A stretch of 64,000 nt of DNA from Streptococcus oralis (GCF_001983955.1 NZ_CP019562.1:1426001-1490000); one strand, 5' to 3'. Shown: positions 38,331 to 49,390, numbered from the stretch's first letter. Numbers and translations: made by a program. The notes: generated by a model from the sequence alone, not told the origin.

Positions 38331-38540
38331 AAACCACGATTCGCAAAAAGGACGAAAATCGTGGTACCACCTTTGTTCGAAAAAAGACAGGGTCTCTTTT
38401 CCTCTTTTCCCGTAACGTGGGGGACGTCTAGTCTTACTGTTTTCGGACTGGATTGCTTGAGAGGATAATCTAACCACTAGGGATTGCAGGACTCTCACCA
38501 TCTCCCGCTCGCTGAAAATATAGTTGGTTGGATCTTGTTC
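38331..38540 (-). promoter_or_regulatory. T-box riboswitch leader of ileS
   Basis: On the minus strand the leader contains the T-box sequence AAAGGTGGTACCACG (about 38359-38373) followed by a terminator stem CCACGATTTTCG...CGAATCGTGG and a T-run (38333-38362). This is the standard Firmicute arrangement in which uncharged tRNA-Ile stabilises the antiterminator. The upstream specifier stem was not resolved base by base. Confidence 0.88.
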
Positions 38541-38549
38541 TCACATTTT

Positions 38550-39344
38550 TTATAGGATAAGAACAGATTCTTTATTTGCATCGTTCTCAGTTGCCGCAGT
38601 AGCTTCTACTTCAACTGACTCTTCATGCTGGTCACTTTCTTCTGTCTGTTGGTTTTGTTGAGCTTCAAACTCAGCTAATTCTTTGTTACCAGCCTCGATA
38701 CGAGCTTGTAATTCAGCAACCTCTTCTGGTGTGAATTGACGAGTCATATCAATAGGCTCTTCCTCTGGTTGTAAAGATACAGTTTCACCAAGAACTTCAC
38801 CCACCACTTCTTTAAAGGCTTCATCACTTGTCTGAAGGTAAGTAGCTGTTGGGCGAAGAATATCTTCCCAATCAGATGACTCGACAATAGCCAATTGACT
38901 TTCAATCGTAGACTTGAGGCGTTGATGGAATACACGGCTCTTATTCTTCAACTCTTCTGTCTCAACAGCCACTCTCTTCGCATTATCTGTAGCCTGACGG
39001 AGAATTTCATTTGCCTTGTATTTCGCTTCTTCAAGCAAACGCTGAGCATCTTGTTCAGCTTGTTGAATAATATTGTTTGAACGTTCTTGAGCAGCTTGTT
39101 TAACACGCTCCGCTGTATCTTGAGCAATCAAAACTGACTGACTCAAGGAATCCTTCATCTCATCAAAGTAAGACAAACGTTCTTCCAAACTCTTGATGTG
39201 TGTCTCTTTATCGTGATTGCTACGAACCAAGTCTTCGTAGTCACGAACAACGATATCCAGAAACTCGTCTACTTCTTCTGGATCAAAACCTCTAAATCTT
39301 GTACCAAAGGTTTTATCTTTAATTTCTAACGATGTAATTGGCAT
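38550..39344 (-). CDS. divIVA: cell-division / polar-growth protein DivIVA
   Basis: A 264-aa coiled-coil protein. MPITSLEIKDKTFGTRFRGF and the following EEVDEFLD form the conserved N-terminal membrane-curvature-binding domain, followed by long coiled coils (about residues 30-160) and an acidic Gln/Glu-rich tail. It localises at septum and poles and recruits division proteins. Last gene of the ylm-fts cluster before the ileS leader. The start ATG 39344 follows GTGAGGAAAAGT; the in-frame GTG upstream is part of that site. Confidence 0.95.
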   Translation of the reverse strand: MPITSLEIKDKTFGTRFRGFDPEEVDEFLDIVVRDYEDLVRSNHDKETHIKSLEERLSYFDEMKDSLSQSVLIAQDTAERVKQAAQERSNNIIQQAEQDAQRLLEEAKYKANEILRQATDNAKRVAVETEELKNKSRVFHQRLKSTIESQLAIVESSDWEDILRPTATYLQTSDEAFKEVVGEVLGETVSLQPEEEPIDMTRQFTPEEVAELQARIEAGNKELAEFEAQQNQQTEESDQHEESVEVEATAATENDANKESVLIL

Positions 39345-39360
39345 ACTTTTCCTCACTTAC

Positions 39361-39615
39361 TTAATAAAAAATAGAATCATTAATTGCTTCTGGTTCTTGC
39401 TCGCTTGTTACTGTTCTCTTAGGAATATCATTCGTATAATAGGAAAGACGTTCTTCTAGTTTTTTGATATAGAGTTCAGTTTCATCTTTGTATCGAATCA
39501 TCTCCTCTAATTCAAAGTAAATCTTATCTAGAAATAGGTCAACTTCTTCCTGATTGTAGCCTCTGAATGTTCTTGAGAAAGCTTTATCACTTATTTCTTG
39601 TGGTGTAATCGACAT
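39361..39615 (-). CDS. mini-DivIVA: short DivIVA N-domain paralogue
   Basis: An 84-aa protein starting MSITPQEISDKAFSRTFRGY, then NQEEVDLFLDKI, a short coiled coil ending LEERLSYY, and a 21-aa non-helical tail. It aligns with DivIVA residues 1-62 (MPITSLEIKDKTF..FRGF, EEVDEFLD, LEERLSYF) but lacks the remaining coiled coil and acidic tail. It lies 16 bp upstream of divIVA and just after ylmH, and its start context (AAGTGAGAAAAAATATG) resembles that of divIVA, so it probably arose by tandem duplication. It is closer to DivIVA than to GpsB. Function unknown; it could bind membrane and modulate DivIVA oligomers. Confidence 0.75.
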   Translation of the reverse strand: MSITPQEISDKAFSRTFRGYNQEEVDLFLDKIYFELEEMIRYKDETELYIKKLEERLSYYTNDIPKRTVTSEQEPEAINDSIFY

Positions 39616-39623
39616 ATTTTTTC

Positions 39624-40415
39624 TCACTTGCTTAAAAGTAGCCTGACTGTTAGTTTTTTCTTATCCTTTTTGGTCTGACCATTGTCTTTGACAACTTTCA
39701 AACGACCAAACTTTCTCACACTGATCAAATCCCCAACTGCAACCTGGTAATCAGATTTTTCAACCACATGATAATTTACCTGGACAGATTTTTTCTCTAT
39801 CAGTTGACTAGCTTGGTTTCTAGATAATTTCAAGGCACTTGATAAGAGGGCATCCAATCGAAAACTCGAAACTAAAATTTCTCGTTCTCTATAATCAATT
39901 TTAGACAAAATCCTATCGGTAAAAGGACGTTCCTCCAGCGATACAGGAAGTCTGCCAATCTTTCTTATTCCATCCTGAAAAAGAGGAATGAAATCACGAT
40001 TGACAAAAATCTGTGCTCTCTTTTCATCTACCAAGATATCACCAAATAATTTACGGTCAATTCCTAGTTGGTTGATAATTGTTCCCAATATTTTTCCATG
40101 ACTCAGTTGCTCAAACTTACTCGGATAGCAAATTTCCAACAAGGCCATTTCAAAGTCTGATATCTCCGGTTCAAAGTAATCTGGATAGAGAAGAACTCGA
40201 ACCGACTCTGTCGGAAGAAAATCACCACTACTTTGGCAACCCAGTCCATATGTCCCAGCTAGTACCCTCAAAATCTGTTCCTGATGGGGATTGATAAAAG
40301 GAGTAAGTACCGGTGCATAGGTATCTTCTACCCGCTTGATCCACTCTAACCCCTTATCAATAAAGGGAATATCATCTTGGGAAAAATGCTGATAAATGGC
40401 TCGATTTGCTGTCAT
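39624..40415 (-). CDS. ylmH: YlmH, S4-domain RNA-binding protein
   Basis: A 263-aa protein. The C-terminal part SSALKLSRNQASQLIEKKSV is an S4 RNA-binding domain; the N-terminal three-quarters match the YlmH family found in the division clusters of Gram-positive bacteria, implicated in ribosome rescue. ATG 40415 overlaps the ylmG stop as ATGA, which sets the start and excludes the longer frame that would run through ylmG. Confidence 0.93.
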   Translation of the reverse strand: MTANRAIYQHFSQDDIPFIDKGLEWIKRVEDTYAPVLTPFINPHQEQILRVLAGTYGLGCQSSGDFLPTESVRVLLYPDYFEPEISDFEMALLEICYPSKFEQLSHGKILGTIINQLGIDRKLFGDILVDEKRAQIFVNRDFIPLFQDGIRKIGRLPVSLEERPFTDRILSKIDYREREILVSSFRLDALLSSALKLSRNQASQLIEKKSVQVNYHVVEKSDYQVAVGDLISVRKFGRLKVVKDNGQTKKDKKKLTVRLLLSK

Positions 40416-40672
40416 AGTAATAAGACTAGTCGTGTTAAGAGATTTCCAACAAACTGAATCAGAATCAGCGCTGCCCAAACCGTAAAATCAAGACCAGCAA
40501 ATTGTAGATTGAGCTTACGAAGGGGCTCAATAACTGGGCGAGCAAGTCTGATAACTAAGCGACCTAACTGGCTTTCATAGGCATTTGGAAACCATGAAAG
40601 AAGAGCAAATGCAACGAGAATGATGGAATAAATGCTAACCGCATTTTGGATTAAACGGATTAAGAAAATCAT
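40412..40672 (-). CDS. ylmG: YggT family membrane protein YlmG
   Basis: An 86-aa protein with two membrane helices; FALLSWFPNAYESQLGRLV and PVIEPLRKL are the YggT family pattern. It takes part in division or membrane shaping in cocci and plastids; the mechanism is unknown. Start and stop overlap sepF (TAATG) and ylmH (ATGA), a sign of tight translational coupling. Confidence 0.93.
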   Translation of the reverse strand: MIFLIRLIQNAVSIYSIILVAFALLSWFPNAYESQLGRLVIRLARPVIEPLRKLNLQFAGLDFTVWAALILIQFVGNLLTRLVLLL

Positions 40673-41202
40673 TATCTTGCTCTATTTCGTTTAATATCAA
40701 AACCAAACTCAGCGCTTTGTGATTCATCTGGAAGTTTGATATCTTCAATATTCACGACAACGTTGACAGGCGTCAATAGATACATCGTACTCGCAACTTT
40801 TTTCATATTCCCAGCTAAGACATGGCGGGCTCCGTCCAAGTAATCAAGGCAACGACGGGCTTGAACCTCTGTCATGTATTGGAAATCAATCAAAATACTT
40901 TCATTTCCAGCCAACAAATCTACAATCTCAGTTGCATCTTCATATTTTCTTGGATAGCGAACGTCAATTGTCACTTTCTCATCTGAACGATGGCTTTGCA
41001 TTGCCAATTCTTGCTGACGCGCATGAAGACGAGTAATATTTGCATCTTTTGCTGATCCTGACTGAGCAGGTGCTGGTAATTCTTTAGAAGATGAGATGGC
41101 TGGGCTAACTGTTTCCTCTTGTTGAGTCTGGTAGTTAGTCGTTTCTTCTCCGTCTTCTGTAAAATAATCTATAAATTTATCGAATCTATCTTTTAAAGAC
41201 AT
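40672..41202 (-). CDS. sepF: cell division protein SepF
   Basis: A 176-aa protein starting [17 protein letters not shown], a short amphipathic membrane-binding helix, then a Ser/Gln-rich linker and the SepF core ([37 protein letters not shown]). SepF forms rings that bundle FtsZ filaments and tether them to the membrane. Length and position after ylmE match the family. Confidence 0.96.
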   Translation of the reverse strand: MSLKDRFDKFIDYFTEDGEETTNYQTQQEETVSPAISSSKELPAPAQSGSAKDANITRLHARQQELAMQSHRSDEKVTIDVRYPRKYEDATEIVDLLAGNESILIDFQYMTEVQARRCLDYLDGARHVLAGNMKKVASTMYLLTPVNVVVNIEDIKLPDESQSAEFGFDIKRNRAR

Positions 41203-41211
41203 AGCTCTCTC

Positions 41212-41883
41212 CTATTTAAAAAATGCTGTACCGATTCGAACAAAGGTTGAGCCGAACTGAATCGCTTCTTTAAAATCACGACTCATTCCCATGCTTAGCT
41301 CTGTCATCGGCATATTAGGGATTTGTTTTTCTCTAATTTCTGCTTGCAGAGCCTGCGTATCCTTGAAAATTTCTTTCAATTCTTCACTGTCTGCCTCAAA
41401 AGGAGCCATGGTCATTAAACCAACATACTCAATCTGATCTAACTCAGCCAATTCTGGCAAAAGTTCTAGCAATTCTTCTTTTGAAAACCCATGCTTGCTT
41501 TCTTCCCCAGAAATATTGACCTGCAAGAAACACTTGATAACATGATCTGTTCTCTTTTGAATTTCCTGGGCTAACTTTAAGGAGTCTAAAGCATGAAAGT
41601 AATCCACATATGGGATTACTTCTTTCACTTTCCGTCTCTGTAGTGTTCCTATTAAATGCCAAGTAACTGGGTAATCTTTCAAGGCCTGATATTTTTCTAA
41701 AAATTTATCGACTCGATTTTCACCTATATGACGGACACCAAGCGGAAGCAAGGCTTCCGCCGTTTGTACATCTACATACTTTGTCACTGCGATTACTGAA
41801 ACAGCATCTAGAGCACGGTTGGCTTCTTGACTAGCATCAGCTATTTGCTGAAAAACTAATTCAGTATTTTTTTTCAAATTCAT
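41212..41883 (-). CDS. ylmE: YggS/YlmE family PLP-binding protein
   Basis: A 223-aa pyridoxal-phosphate homeostasis protein. VSVIAVTKYVD holds the PLP Lys, HLIGTLQRRKV the HxIGxLQxxK motif, and MTELSMGMSRDFKEAIQFGST the phosphate-binding C-terminal loop. Cytoplasmic. It starts 3 bp after the ftsZ stop. Confidence 0.94.
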   Translation of the reverse strand: MNLKKNTELVFQQIADASQEANRALDAVSVIAVTKYVDVQTAEALLPLGVRHIGENRVDKFLEKYQALKDYPVTWHLIGTLQRRKVKEVIPYVDYFHALDSLKLAQEIQKRTDHVIKCFLQVNISGEESKHGFSKEELLELLPELAELDQIEYVGLMTMAPFEADSEELKEIFKDTQALQAEIREKQIPNMPMTELSMGMSRDFKEAIQFGSTFVRIGTAFFK

Positions 41884-41886
41884 TGA

Positions 41887-43149
<1,263 letters not shown>

Positions 43150-43159
43150 TTATCCTCTT

Positions 43160-44530
43160 TTATTCATCAAACATGCTTCCGATCAAACCACGGAAACGTT
43201 CTGTTAGCTTCGGTTTACTTTGAGAACTTGCTTGGAATTCTTCCTTGGGAGCAACTGGAGTTTCCTGCACAGTTTCAGCTGGAGCTGTTTGTGCTGGACT
43301 TGGTTGCGCTACTGGATTCAAACGTTGATTTGGAATACCAAAGTTGATTGGTTTTTGACGAAGGAATTCATCTCCTTTAACTGCTTTTTGAGCAAGAAGA
43401 TTGACTTCAGTCAATTTACCAGCAAACTCAGACAAGCTAATCACGTGCGCAAATGCAGGGTTGCGAATTCCAACTTGATTTGGTACATAGAGTTTTACGC
43501 GAACACCAAATACTTCTTGGGCTAATTCAACAATTCCTGGTAAAATTGCATTTCCACCGATAAGGACGATACCTCCTGGCAAATCCAACAAGTGTCTTCT
43601 TTCCAACTCTTGTTTGATTTTGTCAAAGATATGTTTGATGCGTGCTGAGATAATTTCTGCCAAATAGCTTTCTGTTACTTCAACAGGTTCTACTTCACCA
43701 ATTACTTCAACTTGGAAAGTTTCGTTACTTGCAAGTGGAACGTAAGCTTCACCATAGTTCAGTTTCAAACTTTCTGCAATTTTTTGAGATGTTTTCAAGA
43801 CTTTAGAAATGTCTTTAGTAACGTAGTCTCCACCTTCTTGGTAGATGTTAGTGAACTGCAATTCTTGGTTACGGATAGTCGCTACAGTAGTCTGACCTCC
43901 ACCCATGTCAATGACAGTCGCACCAAATTCACGTTCGCCTTCATTGAGAACGGAGTTCACGATTGCCAAAGGTGAAATAATCACATTATCAACATGAATG
44001 CCTACACGCTCAACCGTCTTGCGAAGATTGTGTAGAATCGTACGAGGACCTGTGTAAAGCAGACCACGCATTTCCAAGCGGACACCCATCATACCACGAG
44101 GGTCACGAATTCCTTGGAAACCATCCACAATGAATTCTTCTGGAATAAAGGTAATCACTTCACGGTCAGGAGTCATGCTCTTTGTCAAAGCTGATTTGAC
44201 AACATTTTCAACATCTTGATCTGTGATTTCTTTGGTATCTGAAGTGACAGGAATCATTCCTTGTGTTGGTTCAACCTGCAAGAGGTTTGCTGGAAGGCCA
44301 ACGTTGACAGATTTAATAGAAATACCAGCTTTCTCTTCTGCCTGTGTGATTGCAGATTTGATTGCTGAAGCAGCTGCTTCAATATCAACAATAATTCCGT
44401 CTTTTACACCTTTACTTTTGGCATTACTAACACCAATTACATTTACTTCGCCATCTCTATGCTCAGCTACTAGCACTTTAATCGAGCTAGTTCCGATATC
44501 TAAGCCTGTAAAAAAACCATCTCTAGTCAT
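43160..44530 (-). CDS. ftsA: cell division protein FtsA
   Basis: A 456-aa actin-fold ATPase starting MTRDGFFTGLDIGTSSIKVL (phosphate-1 motif); ATVIDMGGGQTTV is phosphate-2 and GIVLIGGNAILPGI the adenosine motif. The C-terminal LTERFRGLIGSMFDE is the amphipathic membrane anchor. It tethers FtsZ to the membrane and recruits the divisome. First gene of the cluster running to divIVA. Confidence 0.98.
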   Translation of the reverse strand: MTRDGFFTGLDIGTSSIKVLVAEHRDGEVNVIGVSNAKSKGVKDGIIVDIEAAASAIKSAITQAEEKAGISIKSVNVGLPANLLQVEPTQGMIPVTSDTKEITDQDVENVVKSALTKSMTPDREVITFIPEEFIVDGFQGIRDPRGMMGVRLEMRGLLYTGPRTILHNLRKTVERVGIHVDNVIISPLAIVNSVLNEGEREFGATVIDMGGGQTTVATIRNQELQFTNIYQEGGDYVTKDISKVLKTSQKIAESLKLNYGEAYVPLASNETFQVEVIGEVEPVEVTESYLAEIISARIKHIFDKIKQELERRHLLDLPGGIVLIGGNAILPGIVELAQEVFGVRVKLYVPNQVGIRNPAFAHVISLSEFAGKLTEVNLLAQKAVKGDEFLRQKPINFGIPNQRLNPVAQPSPAQTAPAETVQETPVAPKEEFQASSQSKPKLTERFRGLIGSMFDE

Positions 44531-44607
44531 TACATCGCATCCTCTCTGTCTTCCAAGTTTCTCACTTCTATTTAATAACTATGTTTGGGCATAGCTATTC
44601 AAAGAAT

Positions 44608-44613
44608 ATTATA
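44608..44613 (-). promoter_or_regulatory. probable extended -10 of the ftsA promoter
   Basis: TATAAT on the minus strand inside TGTGTTATAAT, about 80 bp upstream of the ftsA ATG in a very AT-rich region. No good -35 was found. Confidence 0.45.
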
Positions 44614-44725
44614 ACACAAAAAATCTTATTGTGCTTAGATTTTGATAAATTTCCTAGTCATTTTTCACTTTTTATTTCTATTTTTTTATCTTAGCAGCCT
44701 TACTTTAAAAAAGTATCGTTTTTTA

Positions 44726-44757
44726 CAAAAAAAGAAAGCTTATACTTAAGCTTTCTT
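44726..44757 (-). terminator. terminator of the TIGR02206 gene
   Basis: On the minus strand GAAGAAAGCTTAAGTATAAGCTTTCTTT is followed by more T residues; it overlaps the end of the coding region. Confidence 0.8.
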
Positions 44758-45450
44758 CACAAGTATTTTTTCTGCTTTCTGCTCTAAAAAAACTTCTAAT
44801 ACTTTCTTGGTCAAACTAATGGCTGTAGCTAATACCAGCGACACAATCAGATAATTAGCCACTAAGCCATGATCACCAACCAATGGTGGCTTTGTCAAGA
44901 ACCCATAATCTCCTCCAGTCACTAAATTAACCACAAAAATCAGAGCATTAAGTGAGAAGGTTAATAAAACAATCCCCTTAACATCCAATAATCGAGGGTC
45001 ATAGTGTCTAAATAAATAAACCAAAGAATTTCCTAGAAGAGCTAGGTGACCAAAAATGAAAGACAGGATGGCTATGTGGGGAAAAGGATAGGCATCGGGT
45101 ACTGGATACACAAAAGCCGCAAGCGTTCCAAAGATTCCAAGTAGAGAAAAATATTGCTTGTATTTTGACTTACCAGGAAGTAATAGCACTACAAACATCG
45201 CCATACGACAATGATAAAATGGTAAACTTTCTGACAACGGCATGTGATTTCCCCAGTACCAACTATAGAGAAGAATCAACTGGACAGCTTGTAAAATTTG
45301 GAAAAAACGTTGATAGACTTTTTTATCGTAATAGCGATAAGAAGCATAGAAGGTCAAAGCTAATAAAGTAAATAAACTTACATACCAGACAAGATCAAAT
45401 TGGGGTGGTTCTGTAGCTTTCGTCGTAAAGAAAATATCCCATAAATTCAT
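44746..45450 (-). CDS. TIGR02206-family integral membrane protein
   Basis: A 234-aa protein with about six or seven membrane helices. SLPFYHCRMAMFVVLLL and GDYGFLTKPP are typical of the YwaF/TIGR02206 family of unknown function. It is separated from ftsA by about 215 bp with its own terminator, so it is not part of the division operon. Confidence 0.8.
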   Translation of the reverse strand: MNLWDIFFTTKATEPPQFDLVWYVSLFTLLALTFYASYRYYDKKVYQRFFQILQAVQLILLYSWYWGNHMPLSESLPFYHCRMAMFVVLLLPGKSKYKQYFSLLGIFGTLAAFVYPVPDAYPFPHIAILSFIFGHLALLGNSLVYLFRHYDPRLLDVKGIVLLTFSLNALIFVVNLVTGGDYGFLTKPPLVGDHGLVANYLIVSLVLATAISLTKKVLEVFLEQKAEKILVKKA

Positions 45451-45538
45451 TTAATATTCCTCATTATTTCAAAATCTTCTCACATATTATACCATGTCAA
45501 TCGAAAAAAATGAATTCAGAAATACGATAATAATCTTC

Positions 45539-46150
45539 TCAGTCAAGATATTGGTCTCTTTGTCCTTGATGAATCTGCCAAAGAATCTCCATTTGTTCTT
45601 TTGTGATGCGTTTTTCAGATAAGACTGGCAATTGGTCAATGGCAAAAAATTGAAGGTCCGCAATTTCTTGATTCTCTTGAAATTGTCCGTCAAGAAGTTG
45701 GCATTCAAAGACAAACTTTGCATATTGTTTGCTCTGTAGTTGGAAACGATTGGTGTCAAAAACTGCAAGTAACCTTTTAGCTTTTGCTGTAAAGCCGGTT
45801 TCTTCTTCAATTTCCTTAAGAATATTTTCGGTTGGAGAATAGCCAACTTCACCAAAACCACCTGGCAAAGCCCAACTATCCTCCCCTTTTCCTCTAACTA
45901 AACAGACTTTTTCATCCTCAACAATCCAAGCACGGACGTCCATCAGAGGAGTTGCATAAGCGGAAGTTGGTTTCATGACTTCTGCAACTTCTTCTGCATC
46001 GAGGTCTGATACCTGATTCAACATTTCAGATAACAGGCTTCGCAAGTCCTCGTAGCGCTCACGGTCGAAAGGATCTTTTGTAAAGGTTAATCCAGTATCC
46101 GTAATGGCTAGCATTCTTTGCAGATACTTGGCAAAATCACTTGCATTCAT
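45539..46150 (-). CDS. NUDIX hydrolase with N-terminal NUDIX-associated domain
   Basis: A 203-aa protein. Residues 1-60 match the helical N-terminal domain (PF12535) found before some NUDIX folds. The NUDIX box is GGFGEVGYSPTENI then KEIEEETGF: the core EIxEExG is intact, but the first Glu of GX5E is Tyr and the usual Arg is Lys. It probably hydrolyses a nucleoside diphosphate derivative; ADP-ribose-like substrates are common in this subfamily. The start overlaps the murF stop by 14 nt. Confidence 0.88.
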   Translation of the reverse strand: MNASDFAKYLQRMLAITDTGLTFTKDPFDRERYEDLRSLLSEMLNQVSDLDAEEVAEVMKPTSAYATPLMDVRAWIVEDEKVCLVRGKGEDSWALPGGFGEVGYSPTENILKEIEEETGFTAKAKRLLAVFDTNRFQLQSKQYAKFVFECQLLDGQFQENQEIADLQFFAIDQLPVLSEKRITKEQMEILWQIHQGQRDQYLD

Positions 46151-47510
46151 TTTCTAAACTTTCTACCAACTTGGCTAGATTCATGGAGTTCGAGCCTTTG
46201 AGCAAAATTTGGTCATTGGCGCCGAGGCTTTCCTTGACCTGCTTGACTAGGTCTTCAAATTGATCCTCGTCGGCTGTTTTTTTAAAGTAGAAAACATGAC
46301 CGATTGGGAACATTTGACTGGCAAGTTGAGCCAATTCCGCAATATCTTCTCCGTAGAAAATAACGGTATCCAGCACATCTGGTGATAGGCTTAAAATCAT
46401 CTGGTTATGGAGTTGGACTGACTGGTCGCCGAGTTCCTTCATGTCTGCCAAGACAGCGATTTTCTTGCCTCCTTCGTTAGCTGGGATGGCAGAGAATGTC
46501 TCCAAAATCAACTTCATAGCAGTTGGATTGGCATTGTATACGTCAGACAGAATATCTGCTCCATTGGCTGCTTTCTTCCACTCAGTACGGTTACGCGTCA
46601 ATTCCAGATTTTGGAAGGCCTGATGAATTTGCTCCTCTGACACTCCTTCTTGAAGAGCCACATAAGCAGCAATCATAGCATTGGTGGCATTGTACTTACC
46701 TGTCACTGGCAAATCGAGGGCTTGTCCCAAAAAATTAGCCTTAAAGGTCAGACTATCCTTGCGCTCAACCAAGTCTGTGATTTCTAACTCAGCTCCTTGC
46801 CCAAAACGGACCACTTTTTTATCTGTAGGCAAGTAGTCCTTGACAATCGGATCGACTGGTGCTAAGAGAACAGAACCCGGAGCCATGCCATCTGCAATCT
46901 GCATTTTTCCTTTGGCGATTTCCGAACGGTCTTTGAAAAAGGCCAAATGAGCTTCTCCAACCAAGGTCACGATGGCTGTTTTTGGATGAGCCAATTCAGA
47001 CAAGAGATGGATATCTCCCAAGTGATCCTGCCCCATCTCCAAGACCAACTTTTCAGTATCATCAGGCATATGAAGAACTGTATAAGGAAGTCCGATCTCG
47101 TTATTGTAGTTCCCTTGTGTTTTGTAGGTCTTGTAGGTTGTTGACAGTAAATGCGCCAACATATCTTTGGTCGTTGTCTTCCCATTTGAACCTGTAACAG
47201 CAAAGACATCTACTCCTGTCTTTTGAAGGTAATAAGCTGCAAGAGCTTGAAAGGCTGTCAAAACATCCTCTACTAAAATGTAAGGATGACCTGCTACTTC
47301 CTTCTCTGACAGGGTTACAGTAGCGCCGTTTTCAAAAGCCGTCTCGATAAAGTCATGACCATCACGCGCCCCCTTGAGTGGCACAAATAAATCACCAGGT
47401 CCAATCAAACGACTATCAAACTCTGCCTTGACTAGTGGGCTGTCCACATAGCTTGTCACATCATTTTTTGCACCGACAACACGCGCAACTTCGTGAATCG
47501 TAAGTTTCAT
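46137..47510 (-). CDS. murF: UDP-MurNAc-tripeptide D-Ala-D-Ala ligase
   Basis: A 457-aa Mur ligase. FAVTGSNGKTTTKDML is the ATP P-loop, NYNNEIGLPYT and LEMGQDHLGDI are the family's substrate-binding segments, and NANPTAMK is in the C-terminal domain. It adds D-Ala-D-Ala to UDP-MurNAc-tripeptide. It follows ddl by about 50 bp, so the dipeptide-making and dipeptide-adding enzymes are neighbours. Confidence 0.97.
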   Translation of the reverse strand: MKLTIHEVARVVGAKNDVTSYVDSPLVKAEFDSRLIGPGDLFVPLKGARDGHDFIETAFENGATVTLSEKEVAGHPYILVEDVLTAFQALAAYYLQKTGVDVFAVTGSNGKTTTKDMLAHLLSTTYKTYKTQGNYNNEIGLPYTVLHMPDDTEKLVLEMGQDHLGDIHLLSELAHPKTAIVTLVGEAHLAFFKDRSEIAKGKMQIADGMAPGSVLLAPVDPIVKDYLPTDKKVVRFGQGAELEITDLVERKDSLTFKANFLGQALDLPVTGKYNATNAMIAAYVALQEGVSEEQIHQAFQNLELTRNRTEWKKAANGADILSDVYNANPTAMKLILETFSAIPANEGGKKIAVLADMKELGDQSVQLHNQMILSLSPDVLDTVIFYGEDIAELAQLASQMFPIGHVFYFKKTADEDQFEDLVKQVKESLGANDQILLKGSNSMNLAKLVESLENECK

Positions 47511-47563
47511 GTTTACTCCTTTAAAAAGGGGCAGGGAGTCTTGCCCCGCCCTTATAGCTATCT

Positions 47564-48607
47564 TTATAATAGATGCGCTTCACGCTTGTTAAAGCTTTCT
47601 TTAGCAAGCTCAACCAAACGCTCGATTAGTTCTGGATAGCTAATCCCCATATTGTCCCAGAGCAAGGGATACATAGACCACTGGGTAAATCCTGGCATGG
47701 TATTGAGCTCATTTAGGAAAACTTCTCCCTTATCTGTATAGAAGAAATCACAACGTGAGAGACCAAGCCCGCCAATAGCACGGAAGGCAGTTTCTGCATT
47801 CTGACGCATGACAGCTACCACATCATCACTGATTTTAGCTGGGATATCCATGGTAATCTTGTTGTCAATATACTTGGCATCGTAGTCATAAAAGGCAACA
47901 TCCTTGACTACTTCCCCTGGAAGCGTGCTTTTGACATCGTAGTTGCCCAAGAGACCAACCTCGATTTCACGGGCATTAACCCCTTGCTCAACCAAGACAC
48001 GGCTGTCATATTGGAAGGCAAGTTTCAAAGCTTGACGGAGTTCTTCTTGATTTTCAGACTTAGAAATACCGACACTTGAACCCATGTTTGATGGTTTTGT
48101 GAAGACTGGATAAGTCAATTTTTCTTCAACTTCGGTGATTTTAGAAGTCACATCATCGCCTTCAACGATGGCCACATAAGGAACTTGGGCAATCCCGACA
48201 GATTCTAAGACACGCTTGGTCGTGATTTTATCCATGGCAAGACTAGATGACAAGATGTTACAACCGACGTAAGGCATTTTCAAAACTTCAAGGAATCCTT
48301 GAACAGAGCCATCCTCTCCCATCGGACCATGAAGAACTGGAAAGACCACCGCACCTTCTTCGTAGATAGCACTTGGAGCAACTTTCTTATCCCAATCGAT
48401 TGTTTCATTGGTCATAAGACGGTCCTCTTGACCTGGAGTATGGCTAAATTCTTGCGTTTTGATAAAGTCACCTGACTGACTGATAAAGAAAGTCTTAACT
48501 ATGAAACGGTCGTAATTGACCGCACGCATGACACTTTCCGCTGAAAGGACAGAGACTTCGCGTTCCGCACTCCGTCCACCGTATAAAAGAATAATCGTTT
48601 GTTTCAT
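47564..48607 (-). CDS. ddl: D-alanine-D-alanine ligase
   Basis: A 347-aa ATP-grasp enzyme starting [50 protein letters not shown] and [12 protein letters not shown] are the three family signatures. The Tyr in the omega loop appears to be conserved (D-Ala-D-Ala rather than D-Lac specificity). ATG 48607 gives the expected length; the longer in-frame extension has no homology and a poor ribosome site. Confidence 0.96.
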   Translation of the reverse strand: MKQTIILLYGGRSAEREVSVLSAESVMRAVNYDRFIVKTFFISQSGDFIKTQEFSHTPGQEDRLMTNETIDWDKKVAPSAIYEEGAVVFPVLHGPMGEDGSVQGFLEVLKMPYVGCNILSSSLAMDKITTKRVLESVGIAQVPYVAIVEGDDVTSKITEVEEKLTYPVFTKPSNMGSSVGISKSENQEELRQALKLAFQYDSRVLVEQGVNAREIEVGLLGNYDVKSTLPGEVVKDVAFYDYDAKYIDNKITMDIPAKISDDVVAVMRQNAETAFRAIGGLGLSRCDFFYTDKGEVFLNELNTMPGFTQWSMYPLLWDNMGISYPELIERLVELAKESFNKREAHLL

Positions 48608-48708
48608 ATTATTTGTTCCAATTCTAATAGAATACTCGCTCTTTAGTATATCATATTTGCTTGTTTTTTTAAAACTTGAACCTGACACTACTCATCACAC
48701 TATACAAA

Positions 48709-48750
48709 AAGAGGCCAATATGAACAATTTTCAGCCTCTTTGATTTTTTT
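48709..48750. terminator. terminator between recR and ddl
   Basis: AAAGAGGC and GCCTCTTT arms with T-rich tails on both strands; a longer loop than usual. Confidence 0.65.
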
Positions 48751-48783
48751 ATAAATGAATGGAGTTCGTAAATTTGTCCACAC

Positions 48784-49380
48784 TTACAACTCTGTTCGAT
48801 TTTCAATAGCCCGTAAGAGGGTCACTTCGTCCGCATACTCGATATCTGCTCCGACAGCGAGGCCTCGTGCCAGACGAGTAACCTTGATCCCAGCTGGCTT
48901 GAGTAAACGGGAAAGATACATGGAAGTCGCTTCCCCATCTGCTGTAGCATTAGTCGCCACAATCACTTCTGAAACTTCACTATCCATCAGACGAGTCATA
49001 AGGCTCTTGAGATTGATGTCGTCTGGACTGATACCATTCATGGGAGAAATGAGGCCATGCAGGACATGATAGAGTCCATGGTATTCTTGGATATTCTCCA
49101 TGGCTGCCACATCACGACTATCCTCAAGAACTAAAATCGTTGTCTGGTCACGACTTGGATCGGTACAAATGGAGCAAGGATTGTCATCAGTCAAACGACC
49201 ACAGATGGAACAATAGGTCAGCTCTCTCTTAGCAGAAAGGAGATTTTTTGCAAATTCATTGACATCGTCATCAGACATCCCAATCGTATAAAAGGCCAGA
49301 CGCGTGGCCGTCTTAATCCCGATACCTGGTAACTTAGAATAACTGTCAATCAACTTAGCAATAGGTGTTGGATAAAGCAT
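48784..49380 (-). CDS. recR: recombination protein RecR
   Basis: A 198-aa protein: helix-hairpin-helix [15 protein letters not shown], a four-Cys zinc finger ([16 protein letters not shown]), a Toprim domain ([14 protein letters not shown]) and the C-terminal Walker-like segment. With RecO it loads RecA at gaps. It sits 10 bp after pbp2b, as in pneumococcus. Confidence 0.97.
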   Translation of the reverse strand: MLYPTPIAKLIDSYSKLPGIGIKTATRLAFYTIGMSDDDVNEFAKNLLSAKRELTYCSICGRLTDDNPCSICTDPSRDQTTILVLEDSRDVAAMENIQEYHGLYHVLHGLISPMNGISPDDINLKSLMTRLMDSEVSEVIVATNATADGEATSMYLSRLLKPAGIKVTRLARGLAVGADIEYADEVTLLRAIENRTEL

Positions 49381-49390
49381 GGCTTCCTTT

